Source of the DNA: Ancylostoma caninum
Taxonomy: Eukaryota; Nematoda; Chromadorea; Rhabditida; Ancylostomatidae
Direction: 5' to 3'
Length of the DNA stretch: 64,000 nucleotides
Assembly: GCA_037903475.1 (NCBI GenBank)
Contig: JBAJFG010000400.1
Span: 372,001 to 436,000 of the forward strand
Shown here: piece after piece, positions 40,130-53,006 of the stretch
How the letters are laid out: every line of letters starts with the position of its first letter
Position numbering within the stretch: the stretch's first letter is position 1
Translations under genes and position numbers: made by a program
The notes under the pieces: generated by a model
What the model was told of the DNA's origin: nothing
Databases searched by the model: none
Seen by the model: only the letters and a program-made list of their open reading frames with translations

Positions 40130-42369
40130 CTATGGAGAAAATACAAATATTTACTTAGCTCTAGTGTTGTTGATTGTTGATCGATTGCCCATGCATACAA
40201 TCTTTCGCTATTATTTTTGAGATGTATTATTCCTTGCATTAGCTTCTTTACAATTGCATTTCTTACTTATGGGCTTTATCCTCAATGAAGCTTCAGATGC
40301 TGATTTGTTTATACTGTGAACAGATCCACAACCTCTTCCCAGCCCCTCATCCAGACTCGGCCCCTCGCAGACCACCCTTGCAGTTTGACTCGCTGCAGCC
40401 TCGAACAGCGGCCAATTCCGCTCGACGGGACGATCGGCAATCCGAGCAAAAAGTGCGCCAAAGTGATCGTTTCCAGACCACTCTCGCGGGGCAAATACTA
40501 TCCCCAACGACGAGAGCCAATAAATGCATGCCATAAATGCCAATTTGATTAGCAATATGAAATGATGTGTGAGCGGCAACTAAACCAGCCCAAATTTCAT
40601 TACTCTTGTGCAAAGAGACAGCTACGACCTGGCTAAGAACGATTCTCGGCTGTTCTTTCGGATGCTCCGTTGCCATTAACACCTATTATCTTCAGCGTCC
40701 AACATTTTCAATGTACCTACGGCAGCATAGCATTCACCAGAAAGATATCATTGCCCACAATAATCCCACAGCTGAGGTGAGTTATTACAAAAGTATACGG
40801 ATATGTAGTATCTTCTAATCACAACCAATTGTGTATGGTGACGGATAAGAATGAAATGTGAGGAAGTGGTAGATATGTGTTTTCACACAACCGGTTTCGG
40901 GGCTTAAAACTAGACCGGTAGTGCAGCTTCCTTGGTGCCCCCGAGTCCTTAAACACGTTGCAGGTCATTTCCCAGGTTAGTGAGCTCACCTCCCAGGTCA
41001 CCACACTCCCATCCACGAAATGCTACGCTCAACTCTGCGAAAAGGTTGGCTTCACGAATTCGAGTCATCTTCTCAAAAGTCGACTGAGATGTGATAGCCA
41101 GGCAAGAGGGGAAATATTGTGCAAAGTCGCGGAGGATGTCGTAAGTCGATCGTGCTCGATTTATGCAAAGAACCGGAGCGACAAGCGAAAATTGGGCCGG
41201 TGAATTGCACACAATAGCGTAGCAGGAAAACTCATCCAATCTGATAGAGGTTGTCCTTAAAGCAGCTTGAATGCCATTTTGACACTAGTTATCTTGTTCC
41301 ACACAGTCAATGAGTCTCTGCATAAGCAACTTCATGAGAGTGCCTGCAGATAGTTAACCCACCTCATAGAGGGGATTCGAGGATTTTGCCAAACATTATG
41401 GAGGAAAACTGGGAAAAATGTCTTTCTAATAAAAACACTGCAAAACATGCTAAAATTGAAAGGTGTGCAACAAAATACTGGTCCAGCGAGCGAATAATGA
41501 CCACTATAAAGCGATTTTTGTGCTTGTCTCCACTTAATACACCCACACGTTTAGCGGCCTCATAAACAACTAGAGCTCTGCCCTGCGCGAGTGAGAGATA
41601 GGATTCGTTTGCAGAAGAGGCTAACCCTCATTCTCGTCATTTTTGCGTTTATGAGTGGAATGAGCTGCTCGCAATGCAGTTGGTTTGGGAGCTGAGCCAG
41701 CAAAAATAGAGATGACGCTCGACGTGCTTACAAATAGTGGTGGCCACGAAGCGCATCTCCGATTGGCTTCCACTTCGTTCCTTCCTTCAAGTCTTCTTTA
41801 CTCAAGATAGTAGAGTTTGCGGCGCCTTTCTAGGATTTGTCGTTTTTCCATGAGCTCAATTTGACTTTTCGATGATGTGGACAGCTAAAAAACATTGAGG
41901 CAAGAACGCAGTTGTCGTTACACGTCAAAGGGGGTGCATGCAGCGATCGTGAAACCATTAGGATTACCCTATATCCAGCTACATGATGATTTCGCAGAAG
42001 AGTATTAGGCTTTGCTTCTTGAAATGTTTGCGGTAGAAGGATTTCGAAACGAATTAATTGCAAAACTCCTATCAAATTTCTCAAGAATTTTCTTTTCTTT
42101 TGCATCACAACATCTGAAGGTACTTCACTTATTCGTAACGTGTGAAAGCCTTGCCTTCAAGATAAATCATTTTCATGTCATCAAAATCGTAATAGATTCA
42201 CTAGTTTGAAAATAAGTAGAATGTAAAAGATATTTCTCGTAATTTTGAAAATTCCATTAGATTAGTGCATAGCTAATGCGGCTTTTTTCGCGAATCCTCT
42301 TCTCGTTAAAAATTAATGCTTCTTGAAGGGTTTTTTCATATAAATAATCCTCTCCTTTCATTCAGCAAC
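40130..42369. other. Downstream intergenic region
   Basis: No confident gene. Minus-strand frames at 40211-40682 and 40949-41239 are protein-like in composition but match nothing I recognise and have no clear exon chain. Confidence 0.35.
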
Positions 42370-42500
42370 GCTGCTATCGAAAATCGTATCCACATTCGCC
42401 ATCTCAAGCTCTACCTCTTTGGGAAAACATCGAATGCAGCACAGGCATTCCGCGGTCTCAACGAAGCTTTGCCTGAAGAAAAGTCAGCAAAGCCAAGACG
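42370..42500 (+). pseudogene. Mariner transposase N-terminal fragment
   Basis: The plus-strand frame gives IENRIHIRHLKLYLFGKTSN then AAQAFRGLNEAL. This resembles the first helix-turn-helix of mariner/SETMAR-type transposases (HIRH-x-x-L-Y-x-F...N-A-x-x-A-x-R-x-I). The frame is lost after about 45 codons and no catalytic part follows on this strand. Confidence 0.5.
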
Positions 42501-44118
42501 AAAAATACTTGAGTAGTCCAAGTAGGAAGGCACAATCTTTCAAATGAAGAAGGAAAAGCCCTACGATCAAATTTCGACCAGAAATTCTTGGCAGCCGTGG
42601 AAGGATGGAGGTTCGATTGACGAGATTCTTCAGAAATGGAGCCTGCTCGTAGCTACAGAAAATTAGTGGAAATTCGAAAATTGTTCCTGTCTGAGATCTT
42701 CTGAACCTTTTGAGAGGAAGTACCATGGTCGAATGGTCCATGCTGAGGAGTTCGAAAAGCATTCTCGTTATCAAGCTTTCGTCCTCATCCAGGCTACCCG
42801 AAATCCCTTGTACTTGATTTAATGGCCAACCTCTTCTTTCTTCATCTGTGAAGCTCGTAATTATGAATATGAACGATCTTCTAGCTTGGCCGTGCTGGTT
42901 GGTTTATCCTTGAAAGGCTCGCTGAGATCGCGAAATGACTGTGCTGCATTCGAAGCAGCTGATGCAAAATTGAGAGAGCTATCAAACCATTATCAAAGGA
43001 TATATGTCCTATACTCCAAGGTTTAGGTTCATACTATAGAACTAGGTACAGTTAGAAGGCTTACCATCACAATAAAAATCGGAAAAGGCGATCGTCAACA
43101 CGAAAATCAAAACTCCATATATTATATAGAATGATATTATATTATACTAATTATATCTCCCAAGATTTTGAAGTGAAGAACTTTGAAAAAAAAATAAACG
43201 TTCTCAAGCTTGCATAACTCATCAAGAAAAAAAAACCGGATTATTTACTTTGTGGCCTCTAGCTAGTAGTCACAGCATGCTAAGTTTTCAAGATCAAGAG
43301 TCAGACACCTAGCATTCAGAGCGTGAACCACCGATATGATATCATTTCTGGGTGGTCTGCGAACGCGGTCACGTGAGATGACGGAGGTGCCGATCGTTCC
43401 AAAGCGGGGGACCGCTTAGCTTGCACAAACACAGCTGCACATGGTTTTTTTTCGCACAAGCAACGTTTTCTGCATTTTTGTGAATTTGCGTTGGTGAAAT
43501 CAGATTATGAGAAGTTTCGAGGAAGGATTCTTTACTATTTCCCTTATCAAGAAAATGCCAGAAAGTGAAGACGAGAAGGAGCAAGGGCATTGAAGCGAAT
43601 GGTGGCTACTTCAAGGGCTATTCCATTGTATTCAAACATTGAGTGGTATACATCATCCATAAAACTCGTGGGTGCAGTCCACACACACCGCTTTTCCCTC
43701 TACACACACGCGACACGCGATGCATCATCAGGCATGTGCAGAAGTAAATTTGAAATCCCGTAAAACGTAAGACGGAAGGCCAAAAATGGGCGGAAAGCGG
43801 AAAGCGTAGAATGGAAAATTCCGCACACCCCTGTGCATCATCCGCGTGTGTGTGGGAAAACGTGTGTGTGGACGAATTCCGTCCATAACCCCGTAGAGGG
43901 GAAGAAGGTTCTTCCCTAAGCACAAATTCGCGTAAAGAGCCGCCGTGCATATTCTACATCCACACACTCTGTATTAATTAGTCGTCAATAAACTCATCCG
44001 AAGGTGTCTACTGCCATTTTTGCTGCAATTTGACACTATTCGGCTAGTTCTACCCCAACATTTTGAAGCGAAAAATTTTGAAAAATAAAATGGGAACCCA
44101 AACTTCATTCAGGGTGGA
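42501..44118. other. Intergenic stretch
   Basis: AT-rich, including an ATTATA-rich patch near 43115-43160. The segment 43745-43828 repeats 35785-35865. Around 43670-43900 there are inverted GTGTGTGTGG / CCACACACAC blocks, probably a decayed MITE. No gene is seen. Confidence 0.4.
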
Positions 44119-44418
44119 GGGGTATTTGAGGTGGTAAACACGAAAATCGCATCCACTTTGTAACCTAACCTCATTTTCGTAGGGATACTGTAGGTGTAAG
44201 GTAGGAAATTCAGAGAAAATGACGATTTCGGCGAGAAAAGGGAGGTGGCATGCGAAATAGTTTTGGTCATCGTGAGAAGCGCCTAAAACAACCTCTCTGT
44301 GCAAAATTTGAGACCATTCAGCGAGAAACCGCATTCACAATATGCCTACCGTAACCCTACAAAAACGGGTTAGAGCACAAATAGATACGACATCCGTGTT
44401 CATCACCTCAGATACCCC
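44119..44418. mobile_element. MITE with ~75-bp imperfect terminal inverted repeats
   Basis: The left end GGGGTATTTGAGGTGGTAAA and the reverse complement of the right end, GGGGTATCTGAGGTGATGAA, stay alignable for about 75 bases (AACACG, TAACCT, GTAGGGATACTGTAGG versus GTAGGGTTACGGTAGG). It is 300 bp and non-coding. A solo terminus of the family is at 1036-1135. Confidence 0.75.
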
Positions 44419-45797
44419 CCCCCCAGGGGAAGCCTGGACGAAAAAAGTTTATCGAAATTTTCGGGCCAAACATTTAGTTAATTCCTGGTATTTTACGCTC
44501 CGCGGATGGAGCAAGTAATTCCTGAAAGTGGGAGAGATACTGTTTGCAAGGATGCATCGCGATATTCCGTGCGTGAGTTGACCCTTACACATATCGACAC
44601 ACATGGAAGTCGATCACGCATCCAAATCAATGTTGCCGGCAAAGTTGATCCGCCTACGCAACTCGTTCCGGTAGTTGTCGTGGCGTGACTGCCTCAAACT
44701 CTCCAGAAATAAGGAATTCAAAAAGGGCTTTTCTTGCATTTCCGTAAAGTAATAGCACTGATGTGAAGATTCCCCCCCTCTAAAAACGCAAAACAACTAG
44801 GCATAGTTGAAGACGTACTCTTGACCCATACTTACTTTTTAAAGTACACTAGGGACACAAATTCTGCAATTATTGTTGAAAAACTATGTGTTTCCTTGAA
44901 GTGGTCTTATTATTGCTCTTATTATTATGAAACAGTAAAAAAACAAAAGGAAATCATAAAAATTTAGGGTAACAGGCAAGACAACCAAATTTTAACTGAA
45001 GCAGATTTTGAGATGAAGCACCTAACTATTGGAGTAGGAAAATTCCTTGAAAGCTACTATATCCGCCAACCTGGATTGTCGGGGTGATCTTATAATTATG
45101 AAATGCACTGTATATCATGCGCAACTTATATTATCATGAAAATTTTGTGTTCTCGTGAATTTTGAACTCATCACGCTGTTATAATTCGTGCACTGCCAAA
45201 ACCACAACCCCTCAGCTTCACGCTTGCGGACGTGATCGCTGCCATCCGATAGGCTATTCATAGCAAGTGCGCGTAACGTTTTGCAGTCGACCAGGCCGCC
45301 ACTTGCAAAAACCCCGTTCGTGGTGACAAATGCGGCACTCAAATCAGCGCCGACGACAGCCGCGGAAATCCCGAGCGTCGCGCGCGCAGAAACTCGACGT
45401 GCGTGGCGCAGAAAAAGCGCTGTCGTCGGGCGTCATCGTCCTGCCACTCGGCGCTGCCCAATCGCTTCTCGTTGGAAAAAAGAACTTTACCTCGGTGTTT
45501 GCTTCTCATTGACTTTTGATGCCTTTGGTGGCTCAATTATCCGCTGCAGAGGCATGTATGAGGTTTCATGATGACGAATCACTCAAAATCGTGATAATTC
45601 TATGGTAGTTCCACAAACTTCATCACTGAGAAAATGTCAGAAGGTAGGCAGCTAGGCTGATTAGGTGAGAGCTTTGCCATGCTATCATGAGAAACCTTCT
45701 GCTTTTTATTGATCCTTTCATTTGTTCGTTCGATAAAAAAAAGAACTTCTGTTGTTCGATAATATTCTTCTGTGCTAGATGCTTGGTAGATGGAATT
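44419..45797. other. Intergenic stretch with a GC-rich patch
   Basis: Mostly unremarkable. At 45289-45470, after a TTTTGCAG, a GC- and CpG-rich open segment reads TCKNPVRGDKCG and onward with several cysteines in one frame. It could be an exon of an unknown gene, but no partner exon was found. Confidence 0.3.
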
Positions 45798-46314
45798 CTT
45801 TATTTAAATCGGCGCGACATTTTGACGATAACGTCCTCCTCAGAGGTCTGAAAGTGGTCCCAATGGTATCTATGATCTGAACCGCCAAACCGTCTCATCT
45901 CTCTTAGGAAATTGTCGACGTTCTCCCGAACTCATCTGGAAATCTTTCAACCATGTCTGACAACGTATCACGAATTCCATCGGTTTTGTGGTTTTCATCC
46001 GTACTGCATGATGACACTCTGGACGAATGGGTGCCTCCAGGGACCCAAGATGGTCTATGGGTTACAGATACAGTAAGGATCTGCAGCTCACATAGAGGCA
46101 TGAAGGGCAGAAAGTCATGTGTAATCGCCAAGCACTCGTTTCGGTTGTCCATCCTTGGATTCCGAACCGAAATCCAAAACACCTGTAGGTGCTTCCTTGG
46201 CGAGATCTCAGGCTCGTAGGCTAAAGTCGTGCACATGACGTTGAATTCAGAACCGTCGTGCTTTTTATTTTTATTGTCTCGGACGACTAGCATCTTTAGA
46301 TGGAGGTATTTCAC
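45798..46314 (-). pseudogene. Penelope-like retroelement 3' fragment (endonuclease C-terminus)
   Basis: The minus-strand frame 46314-45904 (136 codons) contains GSEFNVMCTTLAYEPEIS, then RKHLQVFWISVRNPRM and NECLAIT. This resembles the end of the GIY-YIG endonuclease domain of Penelope-like elements in nematodes (K-x-L-E-A-F-W-I...N-P-K-M-N...E-C-x-x-I-T). The GIY/YIG core and the reverse transcriptase are missing. About 50 bases beyond the stop lies the tail motif CCTCTGAGGAGGACGTTATC, then AAATGTCGCGCCG, shared with 28801-28855 and 56983-57037. Confidence 0.5.
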
Positions 46315-47559
46315 TCGTACTGATGATTATGTCGCTATTCAGCAAATGCCTTCACTGCACTGAGATTTCCTGAACAACGATCTCCACTCGATGAACTTGT
46401 GTTCCCCCTTCCCTCACAGATACTTCATCCGTAAGCAGTTAATAGTTAGCTGATGATCCTAATACAAGGTACTAGTGGAGTAAACGGTGATGTCAGCGGA
46501 ATATCCCTCCACCCCCTCCGCTAAGAATTGTTCCCCAAAGTTTTTTTTAGAAAACATTTTGTGAAAGAATAACAACTCTCCAATAGCTCATTTTCAATGT
46601 GCTCATTCCTACTTTTTTCTTTAGGTATTCATCTTTTGATTACTTGATACTGATGCAAAAGTATTATATTGTATAATTTTATTTTCCCACAGAGGCCCTC
46701 AAGATGACGGACAGCCCAGCTTTTTTTACCCCACCCCCTTCTCAATCATTTCTGTGTCCGGTTGTGGTGGATGCGCAGATGATCAAAGTGTCGCGTTGCA
46801 CCATTTGCTTTCAGGTTTCCAAAACCACTATAATAACTGTTTTCAATGTCGGTTTCGAAGATGCTACCCCCCCCCCCCCCCTTCGCCACCATCATTCCCG
46901 CAGCTAAAGCCATGACTAACATCTCAACTCCTGGTAATTCTAGCACGGGTTGAAACCTTCGAAAAAGTTTTCTTCGAAGATCTGCCAATGATTTCTTGTT
47001 AATTAGATTGTTCTCTTCCCTGTAAAAGAAAGCATTCAATTCAATACAACTGCATGCTTATTCATGGTAGAGCATTGATTCGCTGAAAGAGAGCACAGCT
47101 TCTTACACATTTGTTGACGCAAAAATCTTCCATAAAAGCGCTTAAAACCGGTGGAATGAATCGAATGCGAAAGGAGATTTCCTGCTGCATATCGGATCAG
47201 ATTTTCGTAGAACAGGTGGCATTAAGATGCGCACGTGAATCTATAAGATTAGGATCGGAGGACGGCTATGTCTCATTTAATGCAACGACTTCTCTTTGAC
47301 AACAAACAACCCAAAACAACTAACGAGTGACAATACAATTAATGATAAGCTCTTTACATATGTTGGGTAGCCTTAAACTGGGCCACAATGAGTTTTTTTT
47401 GGGTCGGCGAAGCACCTTCAGGGCTTGGATTCGTGAATGCATCATCAAACAAAGCTACACTACCAAACCAACTTCTGCGTCCTGCGTGTTCTACGAGTTT
47501 ATAAAAAATAGGTCGATTCATAAGTTCTGTCCGTTTTGACCTCTTCATCTCAAAATTGA
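46315..47559. other. Intergenic stretch
   Basis: No recognised gene. It includes the longest C run of the window (15 C at 46867-46881). Confidence 0.4.
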
Positions 47560-48020
47560 ATAATTTCACAATTAAGGAAATTCGAGAAATGATACATTCG
47601 CTGGTACTGAGCATCTTTCGCCATCTTTGGGGAAGGTCCATGATTCCCTCGATGAAGAATGAGGTGAACTTAGATTGAAAGAACTCGGACACTGCGGCAA
47701 CCACTTGCTAACGATCAGTGAGTTTCTTAAGAGAGAGGTGAGTTTTCGGAGACCTGAGCAAATGAGCAAATCTGATAGTGCAAAGTCTGGAGAGTAAGGT
47801 AGACGACATATGACTTCTCATCCAGGCGTCTTCAGGGAACTCGTAATATTCGCTACATGTGGGTGCGCAATGTTGTGTTAGAAGAAGATTTAAGTCTTCT
47901 TGTAATTATCCTGATCGAGTTTCTCCTTAAGAGTTGGTAGTTGTCGGACATAATATTTGGCCTTGACTGTGTCTTGTTTTTCCAGCAGTTCCCAGTGCCT
48001 AGTTCCTCGAACGCTTTACC
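47560..48020 (-). pseudogene. Mariner (DD34D-type) transposase, C-terminal two-fifths, broken
   Basis: On the minus strand, in order: HWELLEKQDTVKAKYY, NIAHPHVANIT (the D-N-x-x-P-H block, aspartate lost), LPYSPDFALSDLL (third catalytic D present) and FFIEGIMDLPQRWRK near the C-terminus. The blocks lie in different frames with stops between them. N-terminal blocks were not found upstream, where MITE-derived sequence (48203-48315) begins. Confidence 0.8.
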
Positions 48021-48202
48021 ATACACATAGCGGAAGCTTTTTTTCTGGTGTCGGTCCGGCTTCGCCTTTGTTGGCGCTGTGGCCGCTCTTGTCGGCACCC
48101 AGTACCGACCGCATTTAGGAGTAGTGTGCAACACTCACGACCCATCTCCCACCCTCTCGCTCCGCCCGCAAGCTCCCCAAAAATTGGGGCTCGAGGAAGG
48201 GC

Positions 48203-48315
48203 TTTTGGCAGTTTTGCGAGGAATCACGTAAGCCGTTGCGATCAGCAGCTTCTGTTTTTTTTTCATATGAAAGTCTCAAAGACGACTTTAATATGGGATG
48301 GCGTCTCTAAAAAAT
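48203..48315. repeat. Degraded copy of the 13133-13356 MITE (right half)
   Basis: GCAGTTTTGCGAGGAATCAC, GATCAGCAGCTTC, TTTCATATGAAAGTC and ATGGGATGGCGTCTCTAAA follow the right half of the intron 8 MITE in order. The left end is no longer clear. Confidence 0.6.
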
Positions 48316-49406
48316 GTTTCACGCAGATTCCCAAGGCAACCAATAATCACTTCATTTCGTGTAAATTTCCTGGATTATGACTTGTGATCAGAGGAACTCA
48401 GACTTCAATGAAATAGAAACAGGGCATTTTTCGGTTCAGGGTTGTTTTTCAATATTCTTCAAATAAGCCGCGATGACTAGCAGTGCAGGGAGGAGGACGA
48501 GTGTGCCTCATGAGATAACTCGTAGTTAATTCTGAAAACTTTCTCATAAGAGGAAATATCATATGGGATGTCCCTCAACTCAACGTTTCTGACATCTGTC
48601 ATCCTAATTCTTAATCTCTGCAATGCTAGCAATAAGATCCCGGAGAATGCTTGAAGCTCGGCTTCGTCGGCTCTGCAACATCGATTGACAACTCATTCGT
48701 CAGGAATTTCTGTATCCAACATATTTTGCAGTTCTTATGTTCGATATCATCTCCACATACAAGTTTTCGAAAAACATTCAATATCACGGCTCGCTTTCTT
48801 CTTTTTTTCTTGCAACACAACCCCCCCCCCAAACTCCCTTTTTGCCTTTCCACTTTCGGATTCAGTCCGAATCACCGTTACATCTCGACATTTTTTGTAT
48901 GGTCGATAGCAAATATATTCTAATGCCATTAGAGACTCCGCCACTGACAATGAGATAGCGGTTGCAATGGCGGTGATACAACGATCTGTGGGGCAATAAA
49001 CCTGTTGCGCGGCTTACAATTGGTCTTCACAAAGAAAAAGTGAAATTCTCGTGCAGAAGCCGAACGGGGCTTTCCCTTCACGTGTCATTTATTGCTACAT
49101 GGAGTAAGACTATACTGCACGCAACAACACGTGTACAGTATTCAATATTTAAGTCACTGCATCCACACATACATGATAGTAAGATGGTCTGGAAAATCGA
49201 GAAACAGATCGAGATAGATCGAGTAGAACACTATGCGTGCAGAACATACATACACTCAATGCACTAAAGATACAAAAATCTTTTCAGAGACCCAGAACTT
49301 ACGGGTAATGGGAGCAGTTTTATATCTAAATTCACGCAAGAACATCCTGCACGTGAAACTTTGCCGCCTAGTTCCTGGACCTGTATAAGAAATTTTCTCC
49401 GAAACA
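48316..49406. other. Intergenic stretch
   Basis: No gene is supported. A run of ten C is at 48821-48830. Overlapping short frames around 48650-48960 on both strands have no recognisable motif. Confidence 0.4.
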
Positions 49407-49545
49407 CCAGGACCGCTGCGCGGCTCTCTTGGGCAGAGGAACAGAGTTTCTGCATGTGGCTCTGATTTCTCTGCTTCTAGCAGCAGCAGACAACCCGAGT
49501 GCCACGCCGCGCCGCGGTCCCGCTACTTGCACGCGGCCGTTTGAA
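49407..49545. repeat. Second member of the 2063-2197 hairpin family
   Basis: The left block GGACCGCTGCGCGGCTCTCT...GGGCAGAG and the right block GCCGCGCCGCGGTCCCGCTA...CCGTTTGAA correspond to the arms at 2063-2118 and 2142-2197. The loop is longer here (about 65 bases). Confidence 0.6.
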
Positions 49546-50552
49546 GATACCTGTATTTTGAATGTCTTTCAGCATACGTATGTCATTTTTTTTCTTTATG
49601 GGCAAGAAAAAATAGCCAATTTCAAGTATGGGCCGGACGTATGACTTATAAGCTTCTTCGTGCAACACCACATAGATGTGTACTCTGAAAGGATTCGGAT
49701 GGATTTTGAAGGTGAGAATCAGTAAAGAAGCAACTTTGACGCTCTCATAACGAGATCTGCTTCGAAAACCATGATTTTATTGGACTGATTCACCTTACTG
49801 ATAGCATCGCTTTTTCTTCAGCCCTAATAGGCAGACACAAATAAAGGCGGTTGACAAATTTTCTAAATAGAACATTTATTTCGGTTACTGACTGGCTTCT
49901 TTAGACATTTCGCCATTGTGAGGAGGGACACGTTATGATGTTTACTCTGTGTGCTCCAGAGAGTAACAAGGAGAAAACCACTTTTGCTACGCAAACATAA
50001 AAGGGATAGAAAGAACAACCGCATTGTAACAGTATAACAGCATAACAGTATAATAAATTGAGGAAATAATGACGAAGTGATACTACGTGCTACTCCTTAC
50101 TTGTTCGTCGACAGTCATAGATAATGATGTGGAAATGTACACGCAAGACACGATTAAGAAACCAGTAAAAATTGAGGAAATCGGTTAAAAAAACGTCGAA
50201 AATAGCGTTACTTAAAGACAGCACCCACGCCCCATGTCATAAGCGATGTGATTTTCATGCCCGATGTCTTCAACGTTTTGGAGCCTTGACTAAGGTCCCG
50301 ATAATTCTACGAAACTTGCGTCGTTGGAATCATCAACACAATTATTGGATTGTTTCACTGCATCAACAGCACGAGTTGCAGCGTGGAACAATAGGTGTTT
50401 TTCTTCACAATCACTCTTTTGTAACAGAACTCGCTTTCAATCGCACCTCCCATTTCCACTCTGTGCAACCCGGCCCCATCTGAGCGGACCAAATAGGACA
50501 CAATATAAATTGCCTCCTCAATAGGATTTAACAAACTTGGTCACTGCTGTCT
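49546..50552. other. Intergenic stretch
   Basis: A MITE-like terminus CTTAAAGACAGCACCCACGC lies near 50210 (compare 17236). No gene is seen. Confidence 0.4.
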
Positions 50553-50735
50553 AATGCCGGGCGCAGGAGTTGTTAACCACGGGGAGGTGCGTGGGGAAGA
50601 CATGGCAACTCCGCCACTTCATGGACCAATATGGAATGATGAAATTGCTAAAAATCCTGATTTTAATATTAAACAATTGATAACAAATATTTTGGAAATA
50701 ATAATGAAATAAAAAATAAGCTTGTACAATAGAGG
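50553..50735. repeat. Dispersed repeat, copy 1 (second copy at 59222-59402)
   Basis: GGAGTTGTTAACCACGGGG, AATGATGAAATTGC, ATTTTAATATTAAACAATTG, AACAAATATTTTGGAAA and AAAATAAGCTTGTACAA recur in order and orientation at 59222-59402. It is AT-rich and non-coding. Confidence 0.7.
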
Positions 50736-52299
50736 GTGAGCCATAAATACGGCAACAAAGAAAAGTACACACTGAAAAAGAATCTATGTGTAGTTTGAAA
50801 CTTGTCGTAGTATTTATCTTTAATGTCTCAGAGTTAACAAAAAGCAACCCTCCTTCTTGGGATAAACTCCATCAGTTTAGAGACAGATCCCAAGAGGCTG
50901 AGTGAAGTCACTGTCCTTGGCGCGCGAGTGCTTGGGGTTCAACTCATCCAATATTTTTCAAAATGCTTTCCCAACCAATCTAAATTTCGGAGGGATTATG
51001 AACAAGCCCAGTTCTCGGATATCACAAAAACTACTAATACCACTTAATGATATTGAAACAACTGGGTGGTCGCTCGATAAAAGCGACAGGAACCGAAATA
51101 TAATATAATTCTCGCCCAACCTTAAGCCAAACGTTACTTGTGGGTTGAAGCAGCGTTGCGGTGAAACATTGCGCAAGGACATCCAAGGACGCGGTTTAAC
51201 TTCAGGGCAGAACCGTTCCCTTGGAGGAAAACGAGTGTTGTTACAGTATATTTGGCAACCCATTCCCAGAGAGAGCACGTCCCCCGGAAATCCGCCGTTC
51301 GCCGCTGCTGCTGCGTTCGTTATCGCGCTAGTGTTAAACGCAGGACTGCAGCAAAGTCTAAGAAATTATCACTGGCGCTGCTTTCAATTCGACTAGCAGC
51401 TTTCATATATTCCCAACTGAATTTCGTTGTTCTCAGTACGGGAATTGGATCCTAACGATGAGAATTCGAAAGAAGCTATTGAGGCTCTTTCTTTGTGTGG
51501 ATTCCCTCTGGGAGATTGGAAGCTCTGCAAAACTCTATTTCTACACTGGTAGGCACAATAATCTAGGAATCTGAGCTTTTCCCCAACTTTTTGAGCCAAA
51601 GGTGAACAACAGGAACTTTTATATTACATATGAATTTGAGACCCCGACGGTATCTGACTTGTTTAATGTAAGAAAATTTGCCCTATGCTGTGTATTCTAC
51701 CAGAAAATCTTAATGAAAAATAACCTAAACTGTGTAACATCCTCACTCAACTCATCTAAAGCTAGTAGAATTTGACTGGGCCTGGATGAATTCTACTATG
51801 TACGGGCGATTGAATCTTGAAAGCCAGATTTCCAGTTGTGGAAAAACTGGAATTCACCGTAAGGCCGAGAATCTGTTCGAGAGGAAGTAAAAAAAGAGCT
51901 CCATTGAGCACACGTACTGTTGGGAATTAGGTACAGTACAAGCTATTTCCACCAGTTACAGCCATATTTGAAGCATTTGTCTTCTTGGTGAGATACCTAG
52001 ACAGACGCAACTCTCTGGGAATCGGTAGATCTTGAAAGTTCAGTGCGGCAGTTTTTTTTTTGGTTCGACTTCAATTAAGTTATTATTGAGCACTAGTGAC
52101 GAGGCCCCATTGACCCCACGAAGACTTCTCGTGCCAGGGTGGGAGTGGAGCCACCAAGCTTAAGAAGTCTTTTAGTGAATATTAATCATGCGTCACGTGA
52201 CTCGTTACAATCTCATGAAGAACAAGTGTCACGAAATCAACTTTACAACGTCATGAATTAATCTTAGGCCTCGTCGTCCACTTTTTCATCCCTTAGTTA
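50736..52299. other. Intergenic stretch
   Basis: No gene is supported. A transposon-end-like AGGGTGAGCCATAAATAC is at 50732-50749 with no matching partner found. Confidence 0.35.
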
Positions 52300-52730
52300 G
52301 CAACAGCTGCCCCCCCCCCTCTCCCTTCCCCACCTCGCCAAGTCCCGCGTGACCTGAACCCTCACCCTGTCGCCCCTCACGGCACCCGTGTCAGCGCTCG
52401 GCGCCGAGCAGCGCGCCAACCGGTTGTGCAGCGCATCTACGAATCGTCGGCAGATTGTCGCGCGTTTTTTGCGACCCGAAAGAACTGCGCGGGGCAAACG
52501 CGCGCCCGCGCACAATTCAGGTCCTGTCGTCGGCGTCGTCGCACACACAAACGTGGGGGCACGACGCGCGATCGGCAAACGACCGACCACCTGACTAACT
52601 GGCGCGGCGGCGGCGTCGGCGCATCACAACGCAAACAGTACCTCACACAACGGCGGGGTCGCGACGTGCACCGTAAAAACTCGCTGAACTGGTGCGAGAG
52701 GATTGCGCACGGTGGTGAGGTTCGCGCCAC
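52300..52730. other. GC- and CpG-rich island
   Basis: About 430 bases, much richer in GC and CpG than the surroundings (CGCGCGTTTTTTGCG, GGCGCGGCGGCGGCGTCGG), preceded by ten C (52310-52319). Open frames exist on both strands with arginine- and alanine-rich, low-complexity translations, so I do not call a gene. It could be a promoter/first-exon region or a GC-rich repeat. Confidence 0.4.
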
Positions 52731-53006
52731 ATGTACAGGCTGGAACAATACTACTGGCATGATTGCCGCAGTTTCATGGAGCGTAGCTGCTGAATTCCTG
52801 GGAAATTCGCAACATACGTGAACCTACGGAAGTACATGTCTCAAAGACTCCGTAGTGGAGTACCTATTTATATCTGGATAAGCAGATGCCAAATGGGTAG
52901 CCATAGTATATCTCGCAATTAATCAACGGTTATACACTTCATATTAGAGCGAAGCATAATCTAGCCTCGTTTTTTCTGCCGTATTGGTTTCTCAGTTTCA
53001 TTTCAG

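Noticed and set aside
52097..52279. Short inverted pair GACGAGGCC / GGCCTCGTC that could bound a MITE
   Set aside because: Only about nine bases match and no target duplication or second copy was seen, so chance is likely.
52290..52821. Arginine- and alanine-rich frames of 68-131 codons on both strands
   Set aside because: They reflect the high GC content of the patch. No splice pattern, motif or strand preference supports a gene.
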